DNA of 64,000 nucleotides from Asterias amurensis (GCF_032118995.1 NC_092665.1:2888001-2952000), one strand, 5' to 3'; positions 9,999 through 21,800 are shown, counted from the first letter of the stretch. The notes: a model not told the origin generated them from the letters alone. Numbers and translations: made by a program.

Positions 9999-12405
9999 AT
10001 GTCTCTGAGTACAACCTTCCAACTATACGGCCAACAGATAGACACAAACTGGCCTAAAACACCCAAAGGAAAAGAGTATTTTTTAAGCATTGTGAGGAAG
10101 GGGAAAAGGAGAATTTATGGTGAGAATTATACTATTTTTTTTTTTACTAGGCAATTTCTTTTTAATTTTTTTGTTTTAAAGTAACTTAACTTACTTGAAC
10201 TTACTTGAATTGAATCCACCGACGCCATCACACAACTGGGGAGGAGACGGTGGTTTTGGTTACTGGGGCAGACAGCTTAAATAAGCTTATGTGTAGAGCC
10301 CCCTGACGTTCTTTAGGAATTTGTCCACATGTCCCTTGAAAATGTTTTAATAAGTTTTATATTATTAATTTATTATTAAAAAGTAAAATTTAAAAGGTTT
10401 CGTTTTTGTTGTTAATGTAATTGTCAGATTGTATTAAAAATTATTACTAAATGGGTGACGGTGACATGAGTCATGACAGTACATAGTTGCGATAACGTAA
10501 CCCTCCTGCCGACGGCGTTTACGTTATCGCAACTAGACAGTACAGTGTATATAATAATATTGTCTATGTTTTATGAAAGTTTCATATATTTTTTTATACT
10601 ATTCAATTTGAACAGTTTTATTGAAACTGTTCAAATTGAATTTGAACAGTTTTATTGAAACTGTTCAAATTGAATAGTATATAGTTGTCTATCGTCAGTT
10701 ATCCTTATCTGTTTAGGATGGCTTGGGTGGTTCTTGATGCTGAAGCCTTCAATTCAAGGAATAATTTCAAGTATAAAATTCGCTTCTCTTTTTCAGGGTT
10801 TCTGGAGAGACCATCGCTTCCGCCAAACTTGATTCCTGATGTGGTATCTTACAAAGTGATTTTGAGGGGAAAGGCTGGAGTTGGAAAGACGAGTACGATT
10901 GCAAAGCTTGTAGGGTTGCAAGTTCCGACATCACACAGTGAAACACCAGGTTAGCTTAGTGTACAGTGGTTGCGTTAGTTCGTTCACAGTAGTTCAATAG
11001 TTGGGAAAAGTTTCCGTATGGCGCCAACACTTTTTCATTTGATATGAAATAATATAGTATCTAATTTACCTCAATGAGATATCCCTTTTTGTAAAAATAA
11101 GTGAAAAAGTGGTGGCGCCATACGGAAAGTTATCCAATAGTTGTAAAACCCACATCCTCCATCCAATCTTCCGACCAGGATGGAGGCTCACGATTATCGC
11201 AGCTGAGGTATAGTGAAGCTATTGCTAAATCTTCAATATTTTGACTGCTGCAATTGTTTTTCATTGTTAACGCTAGTTAGTAAGGACAGGACCACTTATA
11301 ATCTACTACTTTTTTTATAGATTTGTTTGATAATATTTGTTATCTTAAACAAGGGGATGGCAAAATTTACTCTTCTTCTTCAAAACGGCGATACTAATTA
11401 ATTTATTGTTTTCATTATTTAGGAATTGTATCATCGGTAGTTTTTTGGCCAGCGAAGCTGCTACACTCTGATAAAGTACTGCTCTTCCGACTTCAGTTTT
11501 GGGATGCAGGGGAAAATGCCATTAAGAAGTTTGACCACATTCTGCCTGTAAGTATTTAGTAAACACAAGCAACATTTAACCCAAATCATCATAAACGTTT
11601 AGACAATGTGACAAAGTTGAGTTGTAGAAGTTTGCAAGAGCTGAGAATAGTGGGTGGCGATTGAAAGAGAACACTGGTGATGGCAGCGACTCCAGGAATT
11701 GGCCCCTATTTGTACAACCTGAGGATGAGGCGCCCACAGACGGAAATCTTAACAGATGATGACGATGGTCACCACACAGTATAAAACAAGCAATCGATTG
11801 TGATTTCAGGAGTTCTCTAAAGCTACTTTCTTTACTTATACAGTATTTCTAAAGTAAATAATAATGTGGAGGATTTGTTTTGATATGAACTTTATCAAGG
11901 AAGGTTGAGATTGAATTTTTACTTGAATGATGATAATTTGTTGTACCTTGTCTTGAATCATTATTTCATGTGTTTATTACAGGCATGCAAGGCTGGTGCA
12001 GACGCAACTCTGAACCTCTTCTCTTTCACGGATCGACAAAGTTTTGAAGATCTAAGGACACAGATGTCTGGCGACCGAGTTATACGCATTGTTGTTGGAA
12101 CCAAGTACGACCTTTACAGCAACAGCGAAATCACGTCGCGGGAGCTCCAAGATTTCCAAGATCAGTGGACAGTCCCGATCTTAAAGATTAAAAACGTCAG
12201 CAAACCTGCGGGGAATGATCTCTTGTACTCTGTGGACACGATGCAAGAAATCAACGAGGTATCGACAGTCATGAATAGTCTTGTGGATTATATTTGGACG
12301 CAGAAAAAAATTGCGTCTGGTGAATTGAAACCTGAGGATCTGAGGAGGACAGGAGTAGATGGCGGGAGTGAGGAGATGCAATCAGATGAAGCGTCTTATG
12401 TTTGA
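9999..12405 (+). CDS. CPLANE2: Ciliogenesis and planar polarity effector 2 (RSG1-type small GTPase), four exons
   Basis: Rab/Rem2-like GTPase that works with the CPLANE complex (Fuz, Inturned, Wdpcp) at the basal body in ciliogenesis. Exons 9999-10119, 10797-10949, 11423-11547 and 11983-12405, with phases closing to 273 residues (human 258). Conserved blocks in order: GKEYFLSIVRKGKRRIYG, FLERPSLPP, P-loop GKAGVGKT (residues ~65-72), VVFWPAKL, FWDAGENAIKKFDHILPAC, LFSFTDRQSFEDL and the guanine-specificity motif GTKYD (~172-176; TKxD in place of NKxD, also changed in human). The start ATG at 9999 gives the length expected from vertebrates. An in-frame ATG at 9930 would add 23 residues with a hydrophobic run (LILLQLLLLW), unusual for this family. 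AATAAA at 12669-12674 is a likely polyadenylation signal. Intron 1 contains strong hairpins and intron 2 a MITE. Confidence 0.93.
10485..10534. repeat. Perfect 16-bp-stem hairpin in CPLANE2 intron 1
   Basis: AGTTGCGATAACGTAA (10485-10500) and its exact reverse complement (10519-10534) are separated by an 18-bp GC-rich loop. Confidence 0.8.
10596..10680. repeat. 85-bp double hairpin in CPLANE2 intron 1
   Basis: Two tandem copies of a unit in which CAATTTGAACAGTTT pairs with AAACTGTTCAAATTG across a TTATTG-type loop. The whole block is itself nearly palindromic, beginning ATACTATTCAA and ending TTGAATAGTAT. Confidence 0.8.
11004..11134. mobile_element. 131-bp MITE with 9-bp target duplication in CPLANE2 intron 2
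   Basis: Terminal inverted repeats TTTCCGTATGGCGCCA and TGGCGCCATACGGAAA flank a short centre. The element is bracketed by direct repeats CAATAGTTG at 10995-11003 and 11135-11143. An 8-9 bp duplication is typical of hAT or Mutator-type transposition. A relative with the same ends and centre lies at 23155-23384. Confidence 0.75.
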
Positions 12406-12489
12406 AATTTGGAAAAATCTGCCGTCTAAATTTCCATTTATGTTTGAGCACTTCTGAACCCTGAATTGCCTTGCCAGGCCTGTATGCTT

Positions 12490-12665
12490 CGGTTTTGAAA
12501 GGGCAAGGGCAGCAAGCCATTTTCTCCTTGGTAAAGGGCGCACAATGAGGAACTTGTAAATTGCTACTGGAGCATTTTTAGGGCACCAAGGCAATGACCA
12601 GGGGGCATGGAGGCAATCGCCTCTGCCCTCCGTTGCCTCTGTGATGTGAAGTGTTGGGCATGCCT
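12490..12665. repeat. Dispersed repeat in CPLANE2 3' UTR, paralogue of 7488-7690
   Basis: Shared blocks TTTTCTCCTTGGT, TGCTACTGGAGCATTT and AGGGCACC. It begins about 85 bp after the stop codon and ends just before the AATAAA at 12669. Confidence 0.55.
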
Positions 12666-12764
12666 TGCAATAAATCACTGTGCAAGTACAAGCATGTTGT
12701 TGCTCTAAAATTTACTGTATCATTACCCGTAGGTGGCTAGGTGCGAGGGCCACGGGCCAGAATC

Positions 12765-12965
12765 GGTGTCTCAATTAAAGACACTGCTCAAGAATTGAAA
12801 ATGTCAAAGGGTTAGAATCCCTCCCGAGTTATACGCCTCTGATTTTTTTTCTTCTTCACATAATTGGGAAAAGTACTTAGTACATGTATACAGTGCTTAC
12901 ACACATCAGTGTAAAGATAAAACCAAAATTAGTATTCTTTATCCCTGATGATGCAAATTTAAAAA
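12765..12965 (+). mobile_element. Single copy of the tRNA-related SINE found inverted at 3780-4066
   Basis: Contains a decayed B box (GGGTTAGAATCCC) followed by TACTTAGTACATG, ACACACATCAGTG and AAAACCAAAATTAGTATT, in the same order as the right arm at 3935-4066. Confidence 0.6.
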
Positions 12966-14560
12966 CCTATTAGAAATATACATAATTCAAAATCTTTTTT
13001 CTTTTCAGCAATAAGCAAGATACCAAACTGCTTCGAAAACTCCTCCTTAGTGAAACTGTATTATGCTTTTGCGTTATTGTTTCTCTGTTTACCTGTGGGA
13101 CGATGCTGGCCAGCGGCCAACTAGAATTGTAATTGTTTCTGTTAATTATGGAAATCAAGTACAAATTGAGTTATTTTGTTTAATATTTTCTGTATTTTTT
13201 GTTTTTTTCCTCATGTGATGTTAAATAAAATTTATGAGAATCATTCATTTCAATCATATTCTCACTTTTTCCATACACATGGTGTTCCTTTCTTTTGGAA
13301 AAAAAAATCAGGATCTTTGCGAAACCTATTTGTTGAGGTTTTGAAAACAGCTGGAAGCTCAGAATATTAATGCGGGGTTTCAAAAATACCCAGGGTTTTC
13401 ACCTTGGTTTGAAAGAAACTGCTTGTTTTTTTCATAAAAATTGAAGTTCTATCTATGTATTTTTTAAGTAGCGCCCTCTTGTGGGCGCGTTTTGTAAGGT
13501 GATGCAGACGACAATTCAGACCTCAAAAGCACACGCATACGGCAAGTTGGGTTCCTCTTTCAGTTTAATGGTTTAGGATTACATGATATCAATAGTCAGA
13601 TCCCCTCCATCAATCGCCAAAATTACAACTCGCACGAAGTGTTTGCTGCTGGACTGGACACTTTTTGAGGTAAAGTATTCCTGAAGAAAAACGTCCGGGT
13701 AGTGCCCAAAAAATATATATGACGATTTAAACCGCAACTTTGAAACAAAAAATGGGAAAATTAGGGTCGCCTGGCGTGCAGCAAAGCGATAAAATAAGTG
13801 GGAAATAAATGTTAGCATGCTCGGCAGACACTTCGACTTCAACAATCAAGTTCGTCTTCTATTTTTATGTATTGTATGACGTAACTAGTCACTCACTGCA
13901 TGCTCGCTGCTGACGTTGGGCGTTTGGTGCTGACGAGCGCGGTAGCGCATGTTTTTCATGAGGTGGACGTGGGTTCACCTCAAGTTTTGCTGTTGTCAAT
14001 TTCTCTTTGTTCAATCCAAAAAAAAAAATTAAACTAGAGGACTGAGTCTCGGTGACAGTCAGTTCTACTTTTCTAGTCTAAACTCTGGCAGCCCTAAACT
14101 CTAGTGTAAGTTTTAATTAAATAATTTTGGATTAATGAACAAACAAACTTTTTTAAGAGAAATTGACAGTGTGTCAATTATTATCAGAAAAATAGTTTTG
14201 TGTCCTAATAAAAAGTAATCTTTACTTTGTAGTAATAGTTGTAAAATAGGCTGGCTGTACACATCGTTATCGCTTTTATATCATAAATTATATCAGGCCA
14301 ATACTCCATGTATGATATTGTGCTTTTGTTGCAGGAAGGTTGATGACCAGGCTTTTAAAGTTCAGGTCATCATTTCAAACCACATAAAGGCATCAAGGAT
14401 TCAAGGGAACTTCTTGCTAGCTGAACTGAGTAGCTCCCTCCCCCCATTCCTCCATGCTCTCCCCATGTAAATTTTCTCTTTCAACCTTCTCAAACCATTT
14501 TCCCTCACTGTACACTCAGGTTGAGCTTGAACACAAGTCAAGTCTGATGGAGAAAGAAGG
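12966..14560. other. Intergenic between CPLANE2 and D2HGDH, no gene seen
   Basis: AT-rich. At ~13960-14015 is the body of another SINE (GGGTTCACCTCAAG, then GTTGTCAATTTCTCTTTG), shared with 21664-21800 and ~24030-24075. The D2HGDH promoter and 5' UTR must lie in the distal part. No TATA box stands out. Confidence 0.5.
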
Positions 14561-17500
14561 ATGGCCTCTAAAGTACTACAGAATCCGTCTCTCAAAGGCC
14601 TTCGTCACAAACTGGCTCTTCTGCGAAGCCTAGACGCCAACTCCCCAGCGGTTAGACCGCCCACCCAGCTTTACCACAACCAAGCAAGAACAATCTCACG
14701 GAAGTCTTTTCCGACTGATTCAAGAGGCTTCCTTGCATGTACTCCAAGCCTCCAGTACCACGGTAGAACCCACCCAGACTTCATATTTAGACAGCTGTCC
14801 ACGACCTCAGCATCTACTCAGTCATCAAGGGAGGTACCACTAACCTCAACGGTGTATCCAAATCTGGAACGAGGTACTTTTTCAAAGATAACCCCGGAAG
14901 ATGTAATCTTCTTCAAGGAGCTGCTACCCCAGAGGGTTGTTACAGATGAAGAGGACTTAGTCGCCCACAATACTGACTGGCTAGGGTCGCTAAGAGGTAA
15001 CAAACAAAAATCATTGAGAGTCAGAATTTCCCCCTTTGATGATACAAGCATGGAATTTGGTAACAACTTAGCGTATGTGATGAGAAACGAGGATAGGGCC
15101 ATTGCAGATTAGTCCTTTGAAAAACTAAAGGTCCTCAAGCAATTAAAAGTTTTAAAATTGGTTGCCATTGCTTGTTATTGTGCTATTCTGCCATGGTCTC
15201 GGCCTTGCTGCCCCTTCAATAGTTTCCCATGGACTTAAAGATTTTTTAATGAAAGTACCCATTGCAAAATGAAAATGGCCTTGCCCCCACAATGATGGAA
15301 TTTCAGGCCTGCAGATCGAACAGCACTGCTGGACGGACAGTGGTGGACACAGACCAGAAAAGCTTTTGTCAAACATTTTTACATCCATTAAAAATACCAT
15401 CCCTCTTTTGTGGGAGATCAAGCAGTAGCTCTACAAAATCAAGATAAGATTTGTTCAAAATGAAACAAATATTGAATGTTTTGATTGATTTTGATACAAT
15501 TTCAGGTTCAAGCCAAGTCCTTCTAAAGCCGAAGACTACTCAAGAAGTCTCCAAGATCATGGCGTACTGTAACAGCCGCAACCTGGCTGTCGTACCCCAG
15601 GGGGGTAACACAGGACTAGTAGGGGGTAGCGTACCGGTGTTTGATGAGATCATCCTATCAACTGCTCTGATGAACAAGATTATAGATTTTGATTCACCGT
15701 CAGGTTGGTTTAGATTTATAGATTAGATTAGAATTATTTATTCAGCCAAGGTTAAAAAGTTAAAAACCAAATCTTCGGAAATTGTAGTGCACCTCGAGCT
15801 CTCTAGATTTTACAATCACAAAATGTAACACTTTATCACTTTTTTAACCCTAGCTTACCTACACTTAAAGCCGACCGCACTCAAACCCCCTCTTTCTTAC
15901 CTAAGTGACTTTAGATGACTGCACTCACACCCCTTTGTCCTTATCTTAGATGACCTTAGTCCACTGCACTCATAACCATAATTACAAGTTGGTTGTTTGG
16001 TGTGTTTATCGAAAAAGTTGCCTCTTCCACAGACAAATATACATGTATCATCATTTTAAGACCTTTTCCCTGTTTGTTCATCTATAGGAGCACTTGTATG
16101 TCAAGCAGGGTGCATCCTGGAGAAGTTGGACATGTATCTAGCGGGCCATGGCCACACGATGCCCTTAGACCTCGGTGCCAAAGGCAGTTGTCATATAGGT
16201 GGCAATGTCTCCACCAATGCTGGTGGTCTCAGGCTTCTACGCTATGGGAGTTTACGAGGAACAGTGCTAGGAATTGAAGCGGTGAGGTTTAAGAATTGTG
16301 TCTTTGTTAATTTTTTTTTAATTTGTGACAGTTGACCCCTTTATTAAAGGCACTGGACACCTTTGGTAATGTGAGACGCTTGGTGGCAGCAGACTTACCA
16401 GGTAAAATTCATTGTTCTCGGTCATGTGCGCACGCTCAGAACTACGTAAACAATGGAAATTTACCTGGTAAGTCTGCTGCCACCTAGCGTCCCAAAGTCT
16501 CTTATTGTCAAAGACCATTATTCTCACTTGGTGTATCCCAACATGCATAAATTAACAAATCTGTGAAAGCATTTAGTCAGTTGGTCATCGAAGTTGCAAG
16601 AGAATAATAAAAGAAAAACTTCCTTGTTGCACAAACTAATGCGCTATTCGATGCTTAAAAAAGGCCGCAGGCCTGAAATCGTTTATCAGATTCAAATTCT
16701 TGAGTGAGAAATTACCTCTGTCTCAAAAACTACGGTACTTCAGAGGGAGCAGTTTCTCACAATGTTTTAAACTATCAACAGCTCTCCATTGCCCATTACC
16801 AAATTAATTTGTTTGGCTAACCAATATTTTGAGTAATTACCAATAGTGGCCAGTGCCTTCAACAGTTTTCTGACAAATAATTGATTACAGGTTTTAGCCG
16901 ATGGACGTATTATTGACTGCTTGTCAAGCCTACGTAAAGACAACACAGGGTATGATTTGAAACAGATGTTCATCGGGTCCGAAGGCACTCTTGGCATTGT
17001 CACCGGAGTGTCCATTCTGTGTCCACCACGTCCTCAGTCTGTCAATCTCGCTTTCTTTGGTAAGTCAACAAAATTCTCTTTGGGTGCTGAGAAGTTTCTG
17101 GACTATCCATAATTTACAAAATCAACCGTGGTTTAGTTGCAGTCAATATGCTGTGAAAAAAAAAAAAAAACTACCGAATCTTCCCCCACACAAAACTTAC
17201 ATGCATACAGAGTTCCAACCTGCACCAAAAGATGTATTGTGGCTGACTGTCACGTTGTAGCAGCGTCCTTCGCAATTCAGCTCTTAGCTGGGAGTAAGGA
17301 TGATTAGCCTCCCAAATTTGTATTATTATTTTTATTATTATCACAATGTGCCTCAGTCTTCAGTTATTTGAAGTTGGCGCAAAAACCGGAAGATGCTGTA
17401 TAATAAGAACCGGAAGATGCTGTATAATCCCTTTAAGAGCTCATGAAGTTTGTTAACTCTATGTTTAATGTAATTATTAATGGCAAATATTTTTACACCT

Positions 17501-19741
17501 AAAAGGTTGTGAAAGTTTTGAGAAAGTACTGGATACGTATAAGGAAAGCAAAGCACACTTGGTGGAGATCTTGTCGGCATTTGAGTGTATGGACAAAGAA
17601 TCTATGATGGTAAGATATGTATAAATAATATTAATACTACATGTTGTGGCCTCTTTTATATAGCGCTTATATCCGTCATTCAATGGGTGCTCAAGATGCT
17701 CAAATTCAGTATTTGCCTAAAGGTATTGTGGAACTACATTTATGAAGTATGAGACCTCCTTGACAAAGTACTATGTATTGGTTTACAAGGTGCTGTGTTG
17801 AAATATGCAGCCAATCAAACCAGTAACATCTGGGGGAACCCCTTGGGGTCTTTTATGTGCGGTGCACAAAACACAGGACCAATGGCCCAAACATAGCATC
17901 CAAAGGGCACATGACTAATGGTTAAGCGTTTTCCTTGCTTTAAAAGACAAGAGTGTCATGACTGGAACTCAAACCTAATCTCTGCTGCACAGAAACAACA
18001 GAGCTGGAGTCAAGTGCTCTTATCCCCTCAGCCACGATATGCCATAATACTTTTTTTAACCTAGAAATTCTTCAGATTCTTCTCTCAGTGCTACTGCAAA
18101 CTTTCCTATAGTTTGCAATCCCACCCTGCCCACTTTCAAATTCTGCAGAAATGATCTTGTTTAAAGTGATTATGAAATAATTCCCTTTCACAGTACGTCA
18201 CTAAGTACTTGAAGTTGAAGAACCCCCTCAGCCAGGAGTATCCGTTCTACATTCTGATCGAAACCTCTGGATCCAACGCCACCCACGACGAAGAGAAGTT
18301 AAACGACTTCCTACAGCACATAATGGAAACGGAGCTGGTGTGCGACGGAACAGTGGCAACTGACTACAGCAAAATCAAGGTAAGACAACAGTTCCTTTAT
18401 GTTTAGTTCCGCTAAAAGTTTTAGTATCTCTTATTGATCAACAAAGTGGTTCAGATCTGTGGTTATGTACTAATTAAAGCCATTGGACCCTTAGGTACCC
18501 TCGGTACAGAAAAAAAAATAAAAGTTCACAGATTTACAAATAACTTACAGGGTTTACTGAAGGTAGTGGTGAAAGACTTCTCTTGAAATATTGTTCCATG
18601 AAATGCTTTACTTTTTGAGAAAACAGTAAAACAATATCAATTCTCGATATCGAGAATTACGGATTTATTTTAAACACATGTCATGACACGGCGAAACGTG
18701 CAGATACAAGGGTGGGTTTTCCCGTTATTTTCTCGCGACTCTGATGACCGATTGAGCCTAAATGTTCACAGGTTTGTTATTTTATAATATAAGTTGTGAT
18801 ACACGATGTGTGGGCCTTGGACAATACTGTTTACCGAAAGGGTCCAATGGCTTTAAGTCAAGTTTGGAGGCCTTGAATTTCGCTCTTGAAGGGGCACAGC
18901 AATTGTCCTCCTCTAAGGGGCACTTCTATGAGGAAAAATTACGTTTTGTGTTAAAACCTTGCAAAGGGCAGCAGCGCCAAAGCACAGGGCACCACTGCAG
19001 TTTCTATGGGGTCGGTGGGTTAATTTGAGGTCTTAGTTTGATTATTTCGTTGAAACAGCGCAGCAACAAACAGCATTGAGCTTCTGGCTGACCATTTAAC
19101 ATCATCCAATGCATTATAGTTTAGGGAATGAAAGATTGGCGACGAGTTATTAAACTGGCCGTTTATAACCAGCAGGGGGAGGGCCAGGCAATAAAGGCCC
19201 AAGCCGAAGGGCCTGTCTAGCTACAAACTTACATTGTTCCGTAATTAGGAAAACAACTTTAGGTTAATGAATAAATATCTACTCATTGTAGATGATATGG
19301 TACATGCGAGAGGGCGTTAACGAAGCTATCCAACGAACCAAGGTTCAGTACAAATACGACCTCACACTTCCCCACAAGGCGTATTACGACGTCATCCGTG
19401 AAGTGCGCGCCCACCTTCGTGACAACCACCCAGAGTTACCCATTTGTGATGTAATCGGCTACGGCCACGTGGGTGACGGAAACCTACACATGAACGTTAT
19501 AGTCGAGGAGTTTTCGAGCGAGATCAAAAATGCCCTCGAGCCATTTGTGTTCGCTCTGACGTCGGAGAAAAAGGGAAGTATAAGTGCGGAGCACGGACTC
19601 GGCTTCAATAAGAGGAAGTTTATCGGGTACAGTAAGACGGACGAAGCTGTGAGGGTCATGCAACAAATGAAGAGGCTGTTCGATCCCAAAGGGATTTTGA
19701 ATCCGTATAAAACTGTTCCGGATCCAGAAGTCCAAAACTGA
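14561..19741 (+). CDS. D2HGDH: D-2-hydroxyglutarate dehydrogenase, mitochondrial, seven exons
   Basis: FAD enzyme of the mitochondrial matrix that oxidises D-2-hydroxyglutarate to 2-oxoglutarate and passes electrons to ETF. Exons 14561-14996, 15506-15703, 16088-16281, 16891-17059, 17506-17609, 18194-18379 and 19292-19741; phases close to 578 residues (human 521). The N-terminus is Arg/Lys/Ser-rich and acid-poor at first, as in a transit peptide. FAD-binding PCMH domain: [19 protein letters not shown] (from ~176), [51 protein letters not shown]-terminal cap: [10 protein letters not shown], the metal-site motif GHVGDGNLH (~487-495), ISAEHGLGF and [11 protein letters not shown]. The ATG is the first of a frame in good agreement with a transit peptide; other Mets lie far inside. 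AATAAA at 19910-19915. The end of exon 7 and its 3' UTR are duplicated downstream (19922 onward). Confidence 0.96.
16344..16862 (-). mobile_element. TTAA-type MITE interrupted by a second foldback, in D2HGDH intron 3
   Basis: The outer element starts TTAAAGGCACTGGACACC and ends AGTGGCCAGTGCCTTC, with the diagnostic TTCTCACTTGGTGTATCCC inside. A foldback at ~16373-16503 (ends GACGCTTGGTGGCAGCAG and CTGCTGCCACCTAGCGTC) is inserted near its left end. The right end lies 28 bp before the exon 4 acceptor. Confidence 0.75.
18474..18856. mobile_element. Divergent TTAA-flanked MITE in D2HGDH intron 6
   Basis: Ends TTAAAGCCATTGGACCCTT and AAGGGTCCAATGGCTTTAA are perfect inverted repeats. The interior shares GATGACCGATTGAGC and TTCACAGGTTTGTTATTTTAT with the common ~370-bp family, so it is a sister subfamily. 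Confidence 0.75.
18868..19033. mobile_element. Copy of the GGCCT-ended element of 7804-7971
   Basis: AGGCCTTGAATTTCGCTCTTG at the left, with GAAGGGGCAC and AAAGCACAGGGCACCA following as in the FBXO42 copy. It abuts the MITE at 18474-18856 within the same intron. Confidence 0.6.
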
Positions 19742-20222
19742 CGCTCTTGAAGTAGCGATCTTAATCATGAGTTTGCCATACTTGGGTCTTATCCCCTGCA
19801 TTCAAAGGGTTGTACATGTAGGCATGTTTCGTTTAGTGTGGTAACCAGACTGATTGTACCTGTTTGGAGGATCAAGGGGCAAAGTTGAAGAGTGAGCGCC
19901 ATCTCGTTTAATAAAGTTAATGTCATGCATGAAATGAAGAGTATGTTTGATCCCAAAGGGATTTTGAATCCTTATAAAACAATTCCAGCACAAGAAGTCC
20001 AAAACTTACGGCTTTAAGGTATCGATCTTGTGCTTAGTTTGCCATACTTTAGGTCTTATCCCCCACGTTGAAAGGTGTTGTAGACATGCATCGCTTAGTA
20101 TGGTTACCCGCGCAGACTGTTTTTGCTTGCTTGTAGGAGGGGCAAAGGTTTGCCTTTTTGTATTTTGGTAAATGACAAGAAAGAGAGACATCTTGTTTAT
20201 TAATAATGATGTGAAGAAATGG
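19655..20222 (+). repeat. Two-copy tandem duplication of the D2HGDH coding tail and 3' UTR (period ~267 bp)
   Basis: Copy 1 (19655-19921) contains the last 28 codons, stop, 3' UTR and AATAAA. Copy 2 (19922 to ~20222) repeats all of this in order. Its coding part still reads [11 protein letters not shown] without a stop, then continues AQEVQNLRL before TAA. Its polyadenylation signal is broken to TTATTAATAAT. Copy 2 lies downstream of the stop of copy 1, so it is not normally translated. Confidence 0.85.
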
Positions 20223-21320
20223 TGTTTAAGATTTGAGGTTCCTTTCCAGCAATGCATGCACGCTACAAAAAAAAATTATTTTCTATTTTCAAATCAACCA
20301 TGAAAAGACGATTGGCTGAAAATTGGCTGAAATTTGGTTACTTTTTCGTTTTTTCTTTTATAGTGGGATTAGTGGTACTACAAAATGGCTTCATTTCACA
20401 CAAGTTGCAAAATAGTTTTAAATGTTACTTCTTTTTGGGGGGTTAAAATGCCATTGCTCCAATATTTCTAATGACCTTTTGAAAATGTATGATAAAGTTT
20501 TAAGATAAGTTGAAAATATTTATAAATATTATATAAATTATGAGAAATAATCTATAGCACCACCAATTATTGAGGCTCACTTAAGGGTTGAGCTTTATTC
20601 TTAAAACATAAAGAATAAACTTTAAGTTGGCATAGAGATTATTAAATTAATTTTACAGTTTATAATAGATGAAGTTGTACAAATCATATTTTTTGAAAAG
20701 AAAGAAGATAATAAATACGAAATTGACAAGATAATTTTTGTTCTACCCACAAAATCACGTTGTCTATTTGATTAATTTATGTCGTGTATCATAACGAGAG
20801 AGGATTACTCTGTCTTGCTTTGGCTAAATTTAGAATCTTTGGCTATGGCTGTGACTTTTACCACATAAACACACCGCATGTATGTGTGTGGTTATCAAGC
20901 CATAACCTTAGCCAAAATCATCTAGCCATTAAGAAACGTCCCCATATTGGTCGCAAGGAACTGCAAGCAAACAGAAACAAAATGGCCGCTCTTGAACAAC
21001 TTGATACCTTTTTACATGTCAGAACATACCATAAGCCCTGCACGTTGTTTGCTTTAGAAATGTAATCGCTACTGTGCCTCAGTTTTAATCTTTATATCTA
21101 CAGATGAAATCTTATACTTACGAGATAAATGTTACATAATATCTAGAATTACAATTTATTTAATACTGGCACTGATGTGATGATGTACGGTAAGCTAGAA
21201 TAAAAATAGCCTTATCATGAAAAGATTAAGCTACATTTTTAAGGGAACGGGTGCAATAATAAGATTTAAATTATAGTTATTATTTAATATGTACATATTT
21301 TTGTTATAAATATTTACAAT
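20223..21320. other. Intergenic, no gene seen
   Basis: Very AT-rich. Short reading frames here show no domain, signal or splice context. It separates the convergent ends of D2HGDH and NBL1. Confidence 0.5.
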
Positions 21321-21462
21321 GGGAGACTTTGGAACGCTAGGTGGCAGCAGACTTAACAGGTAAATTTCCAGTGTTTACGTAGTTCTGAGCATGCGCACTT
21401 TACTGAGAACAAAGGATTTTACCTGGTAAGTCTGCTGCCACCAAGCGTCCCAAAAGTCTCCC
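21321..21462. mobile_element. Foldback element, complete copy of the one nested at 16373-16503
   Basis: Inverted ends GGGAGACTTTGGAACGCTAG and CAAAAGTCTCCC with TGGCAGCAGACTTA / TAAGTCTGCTGCCA arms. A truncated relative (ACGCTTGGCGGCAGCA) lies at ~59258-59290. Confidence 0.75.
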
Positions 21463-21663
21463 ATTAATCCATCTGCTGCCGCTTCCCAGGTTAAATTCAT
21501 AAACTTTGGTGGGATCCCTTGATATATGGCAATTACAGGTTGAAAGGATTATGGCTGGCACCCTAAACCAAAATATTGACAAAATAGTAAAGACCGCCAA
21601 CGTCTGTCTGTATATTGAGCCGGCAAAAAACATGTCTGAAAGACACATCACACCAGCTTGTGC

Positions 21664-21800
21664 GCATTATAGGGATAGATAGCTCAGTTGGCAGAATCCG
21701 GGGGGTCGCAGGTTCAATTCCAGCTCAAGTCAATTTGTCTATGATCAACCCCAAATGATTTAACTTTGGACCCAGTCAGTTTCCCTTGTGGTTTATTACT
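21664..21800 (+). mobile_element. tRNA-derived SINE downstream of NBL1
   Basis: A box TAGCTCAGTTGG and B box GGTTCAATTCC, then GTCAATTTGTCTATGATCAACCCC and the tail CAGTTTCCCTTGTGGTTTATTAC. The tail recurs on the minus strand at 36580-36690. The tRNA-like part lacks a proper anticodon arm. The complement of its tail supplies AATAAA (21792-21797) for the minus-strand NBL1 gene. Confidence 0.65.

Noticed and set aside
21664-21740. tRNA gene candidates here and at 5355-5415, 6772-6850 and 3940-3970
   Set aside because: A and B boxes are present, but the acceptor or anticodon arms do not pair and conserved SINE tails follow; they are SINE heads.
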